A stretch of DNA of 10,000 nt from Rheinheimera sp. (GTDB lineage Bacteria; Pseudomonadota; Gammaproteobacteria; Enterobacterales; Alteromonadaceae), in NCBI RefSeq assembly GCF_020217005.1, contig NZ_JAIWOI010000064.1:1-10000 (forward strand), read 5' to 3'. The notes beneath the pieces are model-generated. The model was given only the letters and a program-made list of their open reading frames with translations, made no database searches and had not been told where the DNA came from. Positions 1 through 8,084 of the stretch are shown here, in pieces. A program made the position numbers and the translations under genes. How positions within the stretch are numbered: the stretch's first letter is position 1; each line of letters begins with the position of its first letter.

Positions 1-735
1 TTCCTGCGCATAAGTGCAGGTGCCGGCCGAGCAGTCAGTGCGATTTTCCCGTCCTTCGCCGCTGTAACTTAAAGTGGCGGCATTAATTTCTACCCGCTGG
101 TAATTGGTGTAGGTAAATAAGCTACCCCCCGTGTGGTTGTAATACACCGCAGGGTAAAAAGTACGGCTGGCCGTAGTATTCTGGCAGTTAGTTTTAGAGG
201 TTGCTGTAATAGTACAATAGCGCCAGCCTGCGCTGGACGTCTCGTTCACCGTCAGGTTACGGCTGCCTTTGCTGGTACGAAAAGGGTGATGATAAGCGGC
301 AGCAGGATTCGAGTCAGGGTAGGAGGTGCCGTCGGCTTTGATCCAGGGCTTATAGGTAATAGAGGGGTTATAGTAAGACTTGTTTAAGGCATAAGAGCGC
401 AAAGCTCTGGCAAACAAAGCCTCATTATTATTGGCTGCATTGAGATTGGTTGCATTACTTTCATCCCGGAACGACACCACCTGATGAGTTGCATCAGAAT
501 CACCATAAATGCCCGTCACTCTGGGGTAGACATAATGTGGATCGTCAGCATACAAATCTGGTGTCACTTCCCAATGCATTGAGCCTGAGTCATCAATCAT
601 AAACATGATATTAGGCTCCACCGAACTACCGGTTTGTAGTGGCGGAGAGGTTAAATCCAAAGCGGCTATGCTGCAAAAGCTGCTCAGAGCAACTGTCAGC
701 AGCATGATTTTTGTGAACGACGCGATTTGTTTCAT
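1..735 (-). CDS. pilY1: PilY1, type IV pilus tip adhesin/biogenesis protein (N-terminal part, runs off the left edge)
   Basis: The first 245 residues are visible, from an ATG at 733-735 with the frame open to base 1. Residues 1-24 look like a Sec signal peptide (Lys at 3 and 9, hydrophobic core, then SIAA), so the protein is exported. Residues 46-53 read MIDDSGSM, which supplies the DxSxS metal-site motif of a von Willebrand A domain (D48, S50, S52), the hallmark of PilY1 N-termini. A YYNPxxxYxPW segment at 121-131 is typical of the family. Four Cys (174, 184, 235, 240) could form disulfides. Known family members exceed 1,000 residues and end in a calcium-binding beta-propeller that regulates pilus extension and retraction; that part is outside the window. 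A GAGG Shine-Dalgarno lies 9 bases before the ATG, and the gene starts 18 bases after pilX, last in the visible minor-pilin operon. The family call is firm; the C-terminus is unseen. Confidence 0.92.
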   Translation of the reverse strand, partial: MKQIASFTKIMLLTVALSSFCSIAALDLTSPPLQTGSSVEPNIMFMIDDSGSMHWEVTPDLYADDPHYVYPRVTGIYGDSDATHQVVSFRDESNATNLNAANNNEALFARALRSYALNKSYYNPSITYKPWIKADGTSYPDSNPAAAYHHPFRTSKGSRNLTVNETSSAGWRYCTITATSKTNCQNTTASRTFYPAVYYNHTGGSLFTYTNYQRVEINAATLSYSGEGRENRTDCSAGTCTYAQE

Positions 736-753
736 CAGCTTCGCCTCAGCAAT

Positions 754-1284
754 TTAACGCCTGAACAAACTTTGCAGCATCACTGCAGCTCTGCCGTTAT
801 CCGACGCCGTCCGCGCCGTAATACGGAATGTTGGGGATAAACACCCTACTGAGATTTTATCTTTGCTGGCCACGTCGGCGCATTCGGGCGGATAAGGCCA
901 GTCGCCCATGTATTCAATCAGATAAACAGCATTGGTGCTGTTTTCGTCATTTAACGCCGTTGCAGATAACCACTGCACACTGTTGTCATTCCAGCGATCC
1001 TCTGCACCAGCTACTGGCAAATCATAGACGCCAGCGCCATCAATTAAGGCCACGGGGTCATTCACATTCAGCATAACTTCGGCTTCGAGCAAGGCTGCTT
1101 CGACCTGCTGGTAAGACAATTGTCTGTCATACAAATTCGCACTCATGCGCTCCTGCAATAAACTCGACTGCATGCTGCTGACCGCTACTAAGGTAATGGC
1201 GAGTAACAGCAGTAAACTGATCACCAGTGCAATACCTTGTTGTGATGATGCCACCGGATCTGACTGCAATGACGCTGTTTTCAT
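754..1284 (-). CDS. pilX: PilX-type minor pilin (GspK-like tip subunit)
   Basis: 176 residues. A short polar leader ends in QQG (Gly17), followed by IALVISLLLLLAITLVAVSSMQ, cut here as two halves: IALVISLLLLL and AITLVAVSSMQ. This is the PilX N-terminal signature, including the SLLQERMSAN stretch after the membrane helix. Prepilin peptidase should cut after Gly17. Mature position 5 is Ile22 and not Glu, unlike the other pilins here; lack of Glu5 is characteristic of the GspK/PilX subunit that sits at the top of the priming complex. The C-terminal domain has Cys135 and Cys148, a possible disulfide, and ends in a beta-strand like other PilX proteins (FRITARTASDNGRAAVMLQS). The gene begins 2 bases after the pilW stop, with AGGA 7 bases before the ATG. 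The protein should sit in the inner membrane before assembly and then at the pilus tip with PilY1. The tip position is inferred from homologues. Confidence 0.9.
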   Translation of the reverse strand: MKTASLQSDPVASSQQGIALVISLLLLLAITLVAVSSMQSSLLQERMSANLYDRQLSYQQVEAALLEAEVMLNVNDPVALIDGAGVYDLPVAGAEDRWNDNSVQWLSATALNDENSTNAVYLIEYMGDWPYPPECADVASKDKISVGCLSPTFRITARTASDNGRAAVMLQSLFRR

Positions 1285-1286
1285 AC

Positions 1287-2219
1287 CTAGATCCTGTTCC
1301 TAATGCTGACCTGGTAGTTGATCCGGCTCATTTGTTCAGGCAACTGCAGATCCGAAACTGCAGCGCTAATAAACTGCAAGGAAATACGTACTGAAATAAT
1401 GTCCATCCAATCCAGTACCAGATCTGCATTGCGCCAGCTTCTGGTGCGTTCATCCATAAACTCCAGTTGCAGATCGCCAACTCCATAGAGGATTTCCTCC
1501 GCATTGCCATCATTTCTAACCCTAAATAAAGAGGTGCTTTGCTGATCTGTACTGGTCGCTACATACCAACTGACTGAATCAAAATTCATCAGCATAGCAT
1601 TGACGGTATATTGCTTCACTGTGCCCGCCCCACCGTCACACACCAGTGGAAAACCTAAACCTGAAGTACAATTTCCACCATTGACCTCATGGAACACACT
1701 GGTTAGGTCTGTTGCGCTGACCGCAAAAATACTGCTCAAGGCTTCGTCACATAGCATCACTAGCTCACCATTTTGAAGTTGATGTGCAGTGCTGAGTACT
1801 AATTGTCTTAGCACTGCATCATGAGATTGCACACTGTAACTGCGGCCGGAACCATACATCAGCCGGATAGCATCAGTACCAGGCAAAGGAGTAACACCGT
1901 TGACGGCTGGAGCAGGTTGTTCGAAACCTTCAATACCGCCATTCCAGATCGCCCAGGCAGAAGCTGCCACGTTAGCCGCATTCAGCACATTAACAACCCG
2001 GGAGGCGTTGCCACAGCCGATATAACCTGAGCGCCTGATATCGTTGGCCATCAACTCAAAAGTAGTACGGCTGGAGTTCTGTAATTCTCCCAGTACCGTA
2101 TTCAGCTCTGCTGTTTTACTATTGGACAAGTAAACTCCTATCACTGCTCCGGTCAGCAGCAATCCCAGCAACATGGCAATCATCAGTTCAGACAAAGTAA
2201 AGCCGGTTTGTCTTCTCAT
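1287..2219 (-). CDS. pilW: PilW, type IV pilus minor pilin
   Basis: 310 residues, in the usual range for PilW and much longer than the other minor pilins. The leader is only six residues (MRRQTG), and the predicted cut is before FTLSELMIAMLLG, with Glu11 at mature position 5. A conserved DIRRSGYIGCG segment (60-70) follows the N-terminal helix and is typical of PilW. Cys69, 157, 184 and 194 are available for disulfides in the periplasmic domain. The start ATG overlaps the pilV stop by four bases (ATGA at 2216-2219), which implies translational coupling; AGGTG lies just upstream inside pilV. In Pseudomonas, PilW links PilV and PilX in the priming subcomplex, and a similar role is inferred here from gene order. 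Confidence 0.92.
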   Translation of the reverse strand: MRRQTGFTLSELMIAMLLGLLLTGAVIGVYLSNSKTAELNTVLGELQNSSRTTFELMANDIRRSGYIGCGNASRVVNVLNAANVAASAWAIWNGGIEGFEQPAPAVNGVTPLPGTDAIRLMYGSGRSYSVQSHDAVLRQLVLSTAHQLQNGELVMLCDEALSSIFAVSATDLTSVFHEVNGGNCTSGLGFPLVCDGGAGTVKQYTVNAMLMNFDSVSWYVATSTDQQSTSLFRVRNDGNAEEILYGVGDLQLEFMDERTRSWRNADLVLDWMDIISVRISLQFISAAVSDLQLPEQMSRINYQVSIRNRI

Positions 2220-2635
2220 GGGCGCACCTGAATTGTAAAACTAGTGGATCCGATCACCTTCTCGTCCTGCCAACTGATGTTAATAGTATAAACACCAGCG
2301 CCAGCATCCCAATCCACTTCAGGACAAGTGGCCGTAGCTGTTGCAGTTTGTAGCTGCAAAGCCCAATCGGCCAATAACTCAGACTCACAATCACCAGCAT
2401 AAGCGCCAGAGCGTGCTATATCAGGATTAGAGCGAATAACTTCAGTTAAAGTGCTGGCCATAATCAGAGCTGTGGTGCGTTCCTGCGCACTTTGGCTATA
2501 ACGCACTGAAGTGCTTTGCAAAGCCGCTATGCCCAATAAACCTATTCCCAGCACCAACACAGCAATCAGTACCTCTATTAATGCAATGCCTTGCTGCGGG
2601 CTGAATGTTTGATGGGAGCTGGGGGAACTGACCAT
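2216..2635 (-). CDS. pilV: PilV, type IV pilus minor pilin
   Basis: 139 residues. A 16-residue leader ends in QQG, followed by IALIEVLIAVLVLGIGLLG, with Glu21 at mature position 5. The VLGIGLLGIAALQ run and the following helix (QERTTALIMASTLTEVIRSNP) are typical of PilV. Cys83 and Cys104 may form a disulfide in the periplasmic domain. The ATG at 2633-2635 has a strong AGGAG 5 bases upstream and sits 12 bases after the fimT stop; the stop overlaps the pilW start. The length is on the short side, but the reading frame is intact and the C-terminus ends in a normal beta-strand pattern. Expected role: one of the minor pilins that initiate pilus assembly and present PilY1 at the tip, inferred from homologous clusters. 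Confidence 0.92.
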   Translation of the reverse strand: MVSSPSSHQTFSPQQGIALIEVLIAVLVLGIGLLGIAALQSTSVRYSQSAQERTTALIMASTLTEVIRSNPDIARSGAYAGDCESELLADWALQLQTATATATCPEVDWDAGAGVYTINISWQDEKVIGSTSFTIQVRP

Positions 2636-2647
2636 ATAAACTCCTGC

Positions 2648-3175
2648 TCAACTGCCACATTGGGACAGCTGTATGCTGCTGCGCCCACCGGACAAGAAAC
2701 TCAGAATTCTGCCGTTGTCAGTAAATTGACTACCATCAGCACATAATTCAAAGGTGGAATTCAGCGGTTGATTGGCCTGACTGCGGATCAAGCCCTGGCC
2801 GCTAAAACGTAGTTCGGTAAAACCTGCACTGACAGTCAACCTGCTGTCAAAACGGCCTGCCCGGATCACTGTAGCCGGAGAGGCTGTATCTACAACTAAC
2901 CAGCCAGTCCAAGAGCCTGAAGCGGCAGAGCACGTGTCCAGATCGGCGTTAGCTTTACACAAACGTATGGTTTGATTTTGTTTAATGGCCTCAGAGCGAG
3001 CCAGTTGGATCACCGAAAGCAATTCATTGGCTTGGCCTGATAACCTGTTTCGCGCCACTAACTCAGTAAAAGAAGGCACAGCGATAGCCATAAGTACTAA
3101 CAGCACCAGAATGGAAATCATCAGTTCTATCAGGGTAAAGGCTTTTTGCCACTGTAACAAAGGACGAGCATCCAT
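2648..3175 (-). CDS. fimT: FimT/FimU (GspH-type) minor pilin
   Basis: 175 residues from the ATG at 3173-3175. The leader MDARPLLQWQKA precedes FTLIELMISILVLLVLMAIA, a class III signal and membrane helix with Glu17 at mature position 5. The residue before the cut is Ala12 and not the usual Gly. The rest fits the GspH/FimT pseudopilin domain, including NELLSVIQLARSEAIKQN (50-67). Cys73, 82, 145 and 173 are placed as if for two disulfides. The frame stays open to a TTG at 3229, but that start would add 18 residues to the leader; the ATG has GGGAG upstream and gives a normal short leader. FimT and FimU cannot be told apart safely by eye. As first gene before pilV-pilW-pilX-pilY1, it probably plays the FimU role of joining the tip complex to the major pilin (inference). 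FimT-like proteins can also bind DNA in natural transformation. Confidence 0.87.
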   Translation of the reverse strand: MDARPLLQWQKAFTLIELMISILVLLVLMAIAVPSFTELVARNRLSGQANELLSVIQLARSEAIKQNQTIRLCKANADLDTCSAASGSWTGWLVVDTASPATVIRAGRFDSRLTVSAGFTELRFSGQGLIRSQANQPLNSTFELCADGSQFTDNGRILSFLSGGRSSIQLSQCGS

Positions 3176-3185
3176 TTGTTTACTA

Positions 3186-3190
3186 CTCCC
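3186..3190 (-). promoter_or_regulatory. Shine-Dalgarno that decides the fimT start
   Basis: GGGAG on the minus strand lies 10 bases before the ATG at 3173-3175. It supports this start over the in-frame TTG at 3229. The spacing is slightly long. Confidence 0.5.
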
Positions 3191-3219
3191 ACAGCCAGCT
3201 GCTAATAGCCGAGGGTTTA

Positions 3220-3248
3220 AGCATAGCAAAGGATCGACAGGATGCTAG
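3220..3248 (-). promoter_or_regulatory. Candidate extended -10 promoter for the minor-pilin operon
   Basis: On the minus strand TATGCT (3220-3225) is preceded directly by TGC, forming an extended -10. A weak -35 candidate, CTAGCA (3243-3248), matches only 3 of 6 bases at 17-bp spacing. The -10 is about 45 bases before the fimT ATG. It would allow the pilus genes to be expressed separately from ispH. The match is weak and could be chance. I saw no sigma-54 motif. Confidence 0.27.
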
Positions 3249-3262
3249 GTGGATACAGCAGG

Positions 3263-3296
3263 CTTCACCTGCAACACTGTGTTGTTGCAGGTGAAG
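3263..3296 (-). repeat. Perfect 14-bp inverted repeat (hairpin) between ispH and fimT
   Basis: Arms at 3263-3276 and 3283-3296 are exact reverse complements around a 6-base loop, starting about 35 bases after the ispH stop. Neither strand has a T-run after the stem, so it does not meet the usual rule for an intrinsic terminator. It could protect the 3' end of the ispH transcript, act as a processing or attenuation structure between the two operons, or be one copy of a dispersed palindromic repeat. The symmetry is seen directly; its function is not known. It lies at the boundary between the housekeeping and pilus operons. Confidence 0.65.
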
Positions 3297-3330
3297 GTTA
3301 ACAAGGAGAAAACCATTTGAAATTAAAGTG

Positions 3331-4260
3331 TTAGCGAAGCTCCGCCGGTACAGCGAAAATGACGTTTTCTTCGCGGCCAGGGTGCTCAATCACTTGCTTA
3401 CCCCCCCATTCGGTTAAACGCTGTACTACTTGCTGCACCAGAACTTCAGGCGCTGAAGCCCCTGCTGTCACACCAACAGATTGCACATCGGCTAACCAAT
3501 CCTGTTGAATGTCTTCAGCTGTATCAATCAAATAAGATCGGCAGCCCATTTTCTCAGCCAGTTCACGTAAACGATTTGAGTTACTGCTGTTTTTCGCCCC
3601 AACTACCAGTAACAGTTCAGCTTTGGCAGACAGCTCACGCACCGCATCCTGACGGTTTTGTGTGGCGTAACAGATATCGTCTTTGCGTGGCCCTTCAATA
3701 TCAGGGAAACGCTTACGCAGCGCATCTATCACATCAGCCGTGTCATCCACCGATAAAGTGGTCTGGCTACTGAAACACAATGCAGCAGGATTCTTCACCT
3801 GCAGTTGCTCCACATCTTCCACCGACTCGACCAGGTATATACCGCCTTCCGGGTTGTCATATTGGCCCATAGTGCCTTCCACCTCAGGGTGTCCGGCATG
3901 GCCAATCAGAATACATTCTATGCCTTTGCGACTGGCACGGGTGACTTCCATATGCACTTTAGTCACCAAAGGACAGGTAGCATCAAATACTTTTAAGCCA
4001 CGCTGTTTGGCATTTTCGCGCACAGCCTGCGACACACCATGGGCACTGAAAATGACGATGGCATCGTCCGGCACTTCGTCCAGCTCGTCGACAAAGACGG
4101 CACCGGCACGACGTAAGCCATCCACCACAAATTTGTTATGCACCACTTCATGGCGCACATAAATAGGCGGTTCGTAAATTTCCAGCGCACGGGAGACTAT
4201 GCTGATAGCACGGTCGACACCGGCACAAAAACCCCGTGGATTGGCGAGTAAGATATCCAT
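3331..4260 (-). CDS. ispH: 4-hydroxy-3-methylbut-2-enyl diphosphate reductase (IspH/LytB)
   Basis: 309 residues, close to the E. coli length. IspH is a cytosolic iron-sulfur enzyme that reduces HMBPP to isopentenyl and dimethylallyl diphosphate, the last step of the MEP isoprenoid pathway. All three cluster-binding Cys fall at the E. coli positions: Cys12 (PRGFCAGV), Cys96 (DATCPLV) and Cys197 (DDICYAT). Substrate-pocket residues His41, His74, His124, Glu126, Thr167 and the S225-S226-N227 motif are all present, so the enzyme should be active. The start ATG lies 2 bases after the fkpB stop. There is no strong Shine-Dalgarno close by, so translation probably depends on coupling to fkpB. It is the last gene of the housekeeping operon and is followed by the inverted repeat at 3263-3296. 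Confidence 0.98.
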   Translation of the reverse strand: MDILLANPRGFCAGVDRAISIVSRALEIYEPPIYVRHEVVHNKFVVDGLRRAGAVFVDELDEVPDDAIVIFSAHGVSQAVRENAKQRGLKVFDATCPLVTKVHMEVTRASRKGIECILIGHAGHPEVEGTMGQYDNPEGGIYLVESVEDVEQLQVKNPAALCFSSQTTLSVDDTADVIDALRKRFPDIEGPRKDDICYATQNRQDAVRELSAKAELLLVVGAKNSSNSNRLRELAEKMGCRSYLIDTAEDIQQDWLADVQSVGVTAGASAPEVLVQQVVQRLTEWGGKQVIEHPGREENVIFAVPAELR

Positions 4261-4262
4261 AA

Positions 4263-4694
4263 TTAATTGATAACCTGTACGATTTCAACATTAAAGGTCA
4301 GAGTCTGACCAGCCAGCGGATGGTTAAAATCTACTGTAACAGACTCGCCCACCACGTCACGAATAAGACCCGGCAATTCAGAACCGTCTGGCATTGCAAA
4401 ACCTACGATCATGCCAACTTTGGCCGGAGCGTCGCTCGAGAATTTACTGCGGTCTACATAATAAATATTGTCCGGATTAGGCATACCGTAGGCATCTTCA
4501 GGCGCCAGCGTAAAGGTGCGTTTATCGCCAGCCGCCATACCGCCTAACTGAGCTTCAAAAGCGGGAGATAAGCTACCATCGCCCATTTGCAGTTTGGCTG
4601 GCTTGTTATGCACGCGGGTGCTTTCAGCAGCGCTGCCATCGGATAACTTAATATCAAAGTGAAATATCACAGTACTACCAGGACCTATGATCAC
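4263..4694 (-). CDS. fkpB: FKBP-type peptidyl-prolyl isomerase, SlpA/FkpB type
   Basis: 143 residues with no signal peptide, so cytoplasmic. The two-domain layout of SlyD/SlpA proteins is visible: an FKBP fold at both ends (residues 1-70 and about 119-143), interrupted by an insert-in-flap chaperone domain at about 71-118. Signatures are [11 protein letters not shown] (60-70) and [12 protein letters not shown] (121-132). The His- and Cys-rich metal-binding tail of SlyD is absent, which favours FkpB. The start is GTG (4692-4694): it overlaps the lspA stop as GTGA, has AGGAG 7 bases upstream, and aligns with family N-termini. Likely activities are proline cis-trans isomerisation and folding assistance. 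Its place between lspA and ispH is conserved in many gammaproteobacteria, but the reason for that linkage is unknown. Confidence 0.95.
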   Translation of the reverse strand: MIIGPGSTVIFHFDIKLSDGSAAESTRVHNKPAKLQMGDGSLSPAFEAQLGGMAAGDKRTFTLAPEDAYGMPNPDNIYYVDRSKFSSDAPAKVGMIVGFAMPDGSELPGLIRDVVGESVTVDFNHPLAGQTLTFNVEIVQVIN

Positions 4695-5203
4695 TGCTTG
4701 TCTCCTGAAGTGGCTTTCTGGGTTTCGCTCTCATTACTAAAGCTATCCCAAATCAGTAAAACGGCGCCAATACTGATAGCGCAATCGGCGATATTAAAAA
4801 TAGGGTAATGCCAGTTCTGATAAAACACATGCAGAAAATCCACCACATAGCCATACAAGCTGCGGTCAATTAAATTACCAATAGCACCGCTGATGATCAG
4901 GCTCAGTGCTAAAGATAATTTCAGCTGAGTTTTGGTCAAACGGCTTAACCAGACAGCTAATACGACACTGACCACTACAGCGATCAATGTGAAAAACCAG
5001 CGCTGCCATCCACTTGCGTCACCTAAGAACGAAAATGCTGCACCATAGTTACGAGCGTACGTAAAATTAAACACCGGCAACAAAGACACAGATTCGCCTA
5101 AGCTGAAGTTCTGAATCACCCAGATTTTGCTGAGCTGATCAACCACCAATACCAGCGCAATCAGCCACCACCAGCGCCAGCCGGTTTCTCTGAATAACTG
5201 CAT
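4691..5203 (-). CDS. lspA: Lipoprotein signal peptidase (signal peptidase II)
   Basis: 170 residues, normal for the family. LspA is an inner-membrane aspartyl protease that removes the signal peptide from diacylglyceryl-modified prolipoproteins. Four membrane helices can be seen at about 12-30, 69-86, 94-111 and 134-152. Conserved motifs are VDQLSK (21-26), FNFTYARNYGAAFSFL (45-60), GNLIDR (109-114), VVDFLHV (120-126) and FNIADCAI (136-143). Asp122 and Asp140 correspond to the catalytic pair. The start overlaps the ileS stop by one base (TGATG), with AAGGAA about 9 bases upstream. The ileS-lspA pairing is widespread in bacteria. The C-terminal tail after residue 153 is polar and probably cytoplasmic. 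Confidence 0.98.
   Translation of the reverse strand: MQLFRETGWRWWWLIALVLVVDQLSKIWVIQNFSLGESVSLLPVFNFTYARNYGAAFSFLGDASGWQRWFFTLIAVVVSVVLAVWLSRLTKTQLKLSLALSLIISGAIGNLIDRSLYGYVVDFLHVFYQNWHYPIFNIADCAISIGAVLLIWDSFSNESETQKATSGDKQ
4702..4706 (-). promoter_or_regulatory. Shine-Dalgarno supporting the GTG start of fkpB
   Basis: AGGAG on the minus strand, inside the end of lspA and 7 bases before the GTG at 4692-4694. It supports the GTG as the true start and the GTGA overlap as a coupling site. Confidence 0.6.
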
Positions 5204-8031
5204 CAGGCAAACTTCCTTACTTCACCAGCGCCTTCGACGTTATCCACACAGCGGATACAAATCAGCGGATGTGCTGGATTCAGACCCACATCGTGTCTGT
5301 GGTGCCAACAACGGTCACACTTAGGCGCTGTGGAAGCGTTCAACACCACAAACAGGTTGTCCATTTCAGTGGCTACTGCATCAGCAGGAGCAGCTTCGGC
5401 TGATACCACTGCAGTGGAGGTTAACAAGGCAAAACGTAACTCATCGCCAATAGACATCAGGTCTGTCGCAAGCGTTCCTTTAGCGTATAAAGTCACTTCA
5501 GCTTGTAATGAAGCACCAATTTTGCCATCACGGCGGCCTACTTCAAGCACCTTGTTGACTGCATCACGCACTTCCAGCAGTTGTTGCCAGAAGGCATCAT
5601 CAAACTGACCGGCAGGAACAGTATCTAAACCCTGATACCAGACTTCAGTAAAGACAAACTCACTATGCTGTCCTGGCATCACTTCCCAGATTTCCTGTGC
5701 TGTGAAGCTCATGATAGGCGCCATCCAGCGCACCATGGCCTGTACCACATGGAATAAAGCCGTCTGGCAGGAGCGACGGGCTAAGCCATCGGTTTTTGCG
5801 GTGTACTGACGGTCTTTAATCACGTCTAAGTAGAAACTACCCAACTCCACAGTACAGAAATTCATCAGCTTCTGGCTGACCTGATGGAACTGATAGTTTT
5901 CATAGGCATCGACAATTTCCTGCTGCAATTTGGCCGCACGTTGCACCAGCCATAAATCCAGCTGCACCATCTCTTCAAATGGCACCAGTTGCGTCTCTGG
6001 CTCAAAACCTTTTAAGTTCGCCAGAAGGAAACGGGCTGTATTACGGATACGACGGTATTTGTCGGCAGCACGGTTTAAGATTTCATCAGAGACTGTCATC
6101 TCTGAGGTGTAATCCGTGGTCGCTACCCATAAGCGCAGTATATCTGCGCCTAACTTGTTCATCACGTCCTGCGGCGACACCACATTGCCCAACGACTTGG
6201 ACATTTTGCGGCCTTCACCATCCACGGTAAAACCATGGGTCAGCACTTGTTTGTATGGCGCATGGTGTTTAATAGCCACACCCGTCATCAGAGACGACAT
6301 AAACCAGCCACGGTGCTGATCCGAACCTTCTAAATACAGGTCGGCCTGAGTAGCACCATGGAATTCAGCACGAGGTTCAATCACACAAGCATGAGTCACA
6401 CCTGAGTCAAACCAGACGTCCAGCGTGTCTGTCACTTTGACATACTGCGCCGCATCAGCGCCCAACAAAGTCTCAGCTTCTAAGTCAAACCAGGCCTGAA
6501 TACCAGACTGTTCAACTAACTTAGCCACTTGCTCCATCAAAGCCGGAGTATTCGGATGCAGCGCACTGGTGTCTTTATCAACAAACAGAGCAATAGGCAC
6601 ACCCCAGGTACGCTGACGGGAAATACACCAGTCCGGACGACCTGCCACCATGTTTTCAATACGCTGCTGACCCCAGTCCGGGATCCAGCGGGTTTTACCA
6701 ATTTCTTCTAATGACGTACCGCGCAGGCCTTTCTGTTCCATGCTGATAAACCACTGAGGCGTCGCACGGAAAATAATAGGGGTTTTATGGCGCCAGCAGT
6801 GCGGATAGCTATGCGTTAAGGCTTTATGCACCAATAGCTTGCCCGCCTCTTTTAAAGCTTCAACCACAGAGTCGTTGGCTTTAAATACGTGCTGACCAGC
6901 AAAAAGTGGTGTATCCGGCAGATAGACACCGTTCGCGCCTACAGGGTTAGCCACTTCTAAGTTGTATAACTTACCGACGGTAAAATCTTCCGGGCCATGA
7001 CCTGGCGCCGTATGTACAGCACCAGTACCAGAATCGGTCGTGACGTGATCACCTAAAATCACCGGCACTTCAAAGTCATACAACGGGTGTTTTAATTTCA
7101 CTAGCTCCAGTGCCTGACCTTTGCAGAAACCTAAATTATGGTAATGCTCCACGCCAGCACGGGCCATCACAGCAGTGACTAAATCTGTCGCTAAAATTAA
7201 ACGCTCAGGGCCATTTGGACCTTGTTCGACTTGCACCAGGCTGTAATCAATTTTTGCATTCAGCGCCACAGCGCGGTTAGCAGGGATAGTCCAGGGCGTG
7301 GTCGTCCAGATCACCACAGACACAGGGCCAGAACCGGTGTGACCTTCAGGGTGATCGAATTTACTGACATCAGCTTCGTTCACCAGGCTGAAACGCACAT
7401 CAATGGCGGGTGATACTTTATCCTGGTATTCCACTTCAGCTTCAGCCAAAGCAGAACCACAGTCGGTACACCAGTGCACTGGCTTAAAGCCTTGCTGCAA
7501 ATGACCATTGTCGATGATACGACCTAAAGAGCGGATGATATTGGCTTCGGTATTGAAATCCATAGTGCGGTACGGATTGTCCCAGTCGCCTAACACACCT
7601 AAACGGATAAAGTCGACTTTCTGTGCTTCGATTTGCGTTAACGCATAATCACGGCATTTTTGACGGAATTCAGCGGCGCTCAGCTTCACGCCAGGCTTAC
7701 CGTATTTCTTCTCAACGACCAACTCTATCGGTAGACCATGACAGTCCCAACCCGGTACATAAGGGGCATCGAAGTCAGACAAGGTCTTGGCTTTAACAAT
7801 CATATCCTTGAGGATTTTATTGACCGCGTGACCAATGTGAATGTTACCGTTGGCGTATGGAGGGCCATCGTGCAGGATAAAGGTTTTTTTACCTTGTTTG
7901 GCCTGACGAATTTTCTGGTACAGATTTTTTTCTGTCCAGTTGGCTAACATCTGTGGCTCACGCTGCGCAAGGTTGGCGCGCATGGCAAAAGCCGTGTCCG
8001 GTAAATTCAAAGTCTGCTTGTAGTCAGTCAT
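5203..8031 (-). CDS. ileS: Isoleucyl-tRNA synthetase
   Basis: 942 residues, very close to the E. coli enzyme. It is a class I cytosolic synthetase that charges tRNA-Ile. Domains in order: the start of the Rossmann fold with the HIGH motif (65-68) and [10 protein letters not shown] (94-103); the CP1 editing domain, with [13 protein letters not shown] (243-255) and [16 protein letters not shown] (335-350), which hydrolyses mischarged Val-tRNA; the rest of the catalytic core with [10 protein letters not shown] (568-577) and KMSKS (609-613); an alpha-helical anticodon-binding region; and a C-terminal zinc finger with Cys905, 908, 925 and 928. These features mark the ordinary bacterial type, not the eukaryote-like mupirocin-resistant type. 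The 53-base gap after ribF holds no clear promoter, and the Shine-Dalgarno is weak. The stop overlaps the lspA start. Confidence 0.99.
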   Translation of the reverse strand: MTDYKQTLNLPDTAFAMRANLAQREPQMLANWTEKNLYQKIRQAKQGKKTFILHDGPPYANGNIHIGHAVNKILKDMIVKAKTLSDFDAPYVPGWDCHGLPIELVVEKKYGKPGVKLSAAEFRQKCRDYALTQIEAQKVDFIRLGVLGDWDNPYRTMDFNTEANIIRSLGRIIDNGHLQQGFKPVHWCTDCGSALAEAEVEYQDKVSPAIDVRFSLVNEADVSKFDHPEGHTGSGPVSVVIWTTTPWTIPANRAVALNAKIDYSLVQVEQGPNGPERLILATDLVTAVMARAGVEHYHNLGFCKGQALELVKLKHPLYDFEVPVILGDHVTTDSGTGAVHTAPGHGPEDFTVGKLYNLEVANPVGANGVYLPDTPLFAGQHVFKANDSVVEALKEAGKLLVHKALTHSYPHCWRHKTPIIFRATPQWFISMEQKGLRGTSLEEIGKTRWIPDWGQQRIENMVAGRPDWCISRQRTWGVPIALFVDKDTSALHPNTPALMEQVAKLVEQSGIQAWFDLEAETLLGADAAQYVKVTDTLDVWFDSGVTHACVIEPRAEFHGATQADLYLEGSDQHRGWFMSSLMTGVAIKHHAPYKQVLTHGFTVDGEGRKMSKSLGNVVSPQDVMNKLGADILRLWVATTDYTSEMTVSDEILNRAADKYRRIRNTARFLLANLKGFEPETQLVPFEEMVQLDLWLVQRAAKLQQEIVDAYENYQFHQVSQKLMNFCTVELGSFYLDVIKDRQYTAKTDGLARRSCQTALFHVVQAMVRWMAPIMSFTAQEIWEVMPGQHSEFVFTEVWYQGLDTVPAGQFDDAFWQQLLEVRDAVNKVLEVGRRDGKIGASLQAEVTLYAKGTLATDLMSIGDELRFALLTSTAVVSAEAAPADAVATEMDNLFVVLNASTAPKCDRCWHHRHDVGLNPAHPLICIRCVDNVEGAGEVRKFA

Positions 8032-8084
8032 CCGTTGTTGTTCCGTCTTCTTTAAGTTTAAATTCGTGTTGCTTTGCCCGTCGC

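Noticed and set aside
133..387. Plus-strand open frame of 84 codons near the left edge
   Set aside because: It is antisense to pilY1, whose signal peptide and vWA motif are clear on the minus strand. It has no domain and no good ribosome site.
661..735. PilY1 as a lipoprotein because of Cys21 in its signal region
   Set aside because: The residues before Cys21 are Ser-Ser-Phe; Phe at -1 does not fit a lipobox. A normal Sec cleavage near SIAA is more likely.
3176..3229. Longer FimT start at the TTG at 3229
   Set aside because: It would add 18 residues before an already normal leader, uses a rare start codon and lacks the GGGAG that precedes the ATG at 3173-3175.
3783..3803. Near copy of the hairpin arm (CTTCACCTGCA) inside ispH
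   Set aside because: The shared stretch is only 11 bases, sits in conserved coding sequence and has no matching second arm, so chance is the simplest explanation.
3683..4162. Plus-strand open frame of 159 codons opposite ispH
   Set aside because: It lies wholly antisense to ispH, whose active-site residues are all conserved. The translation is rich in Ser, Thr and Pro with no recognisable domain, as expected for a shadow frame.
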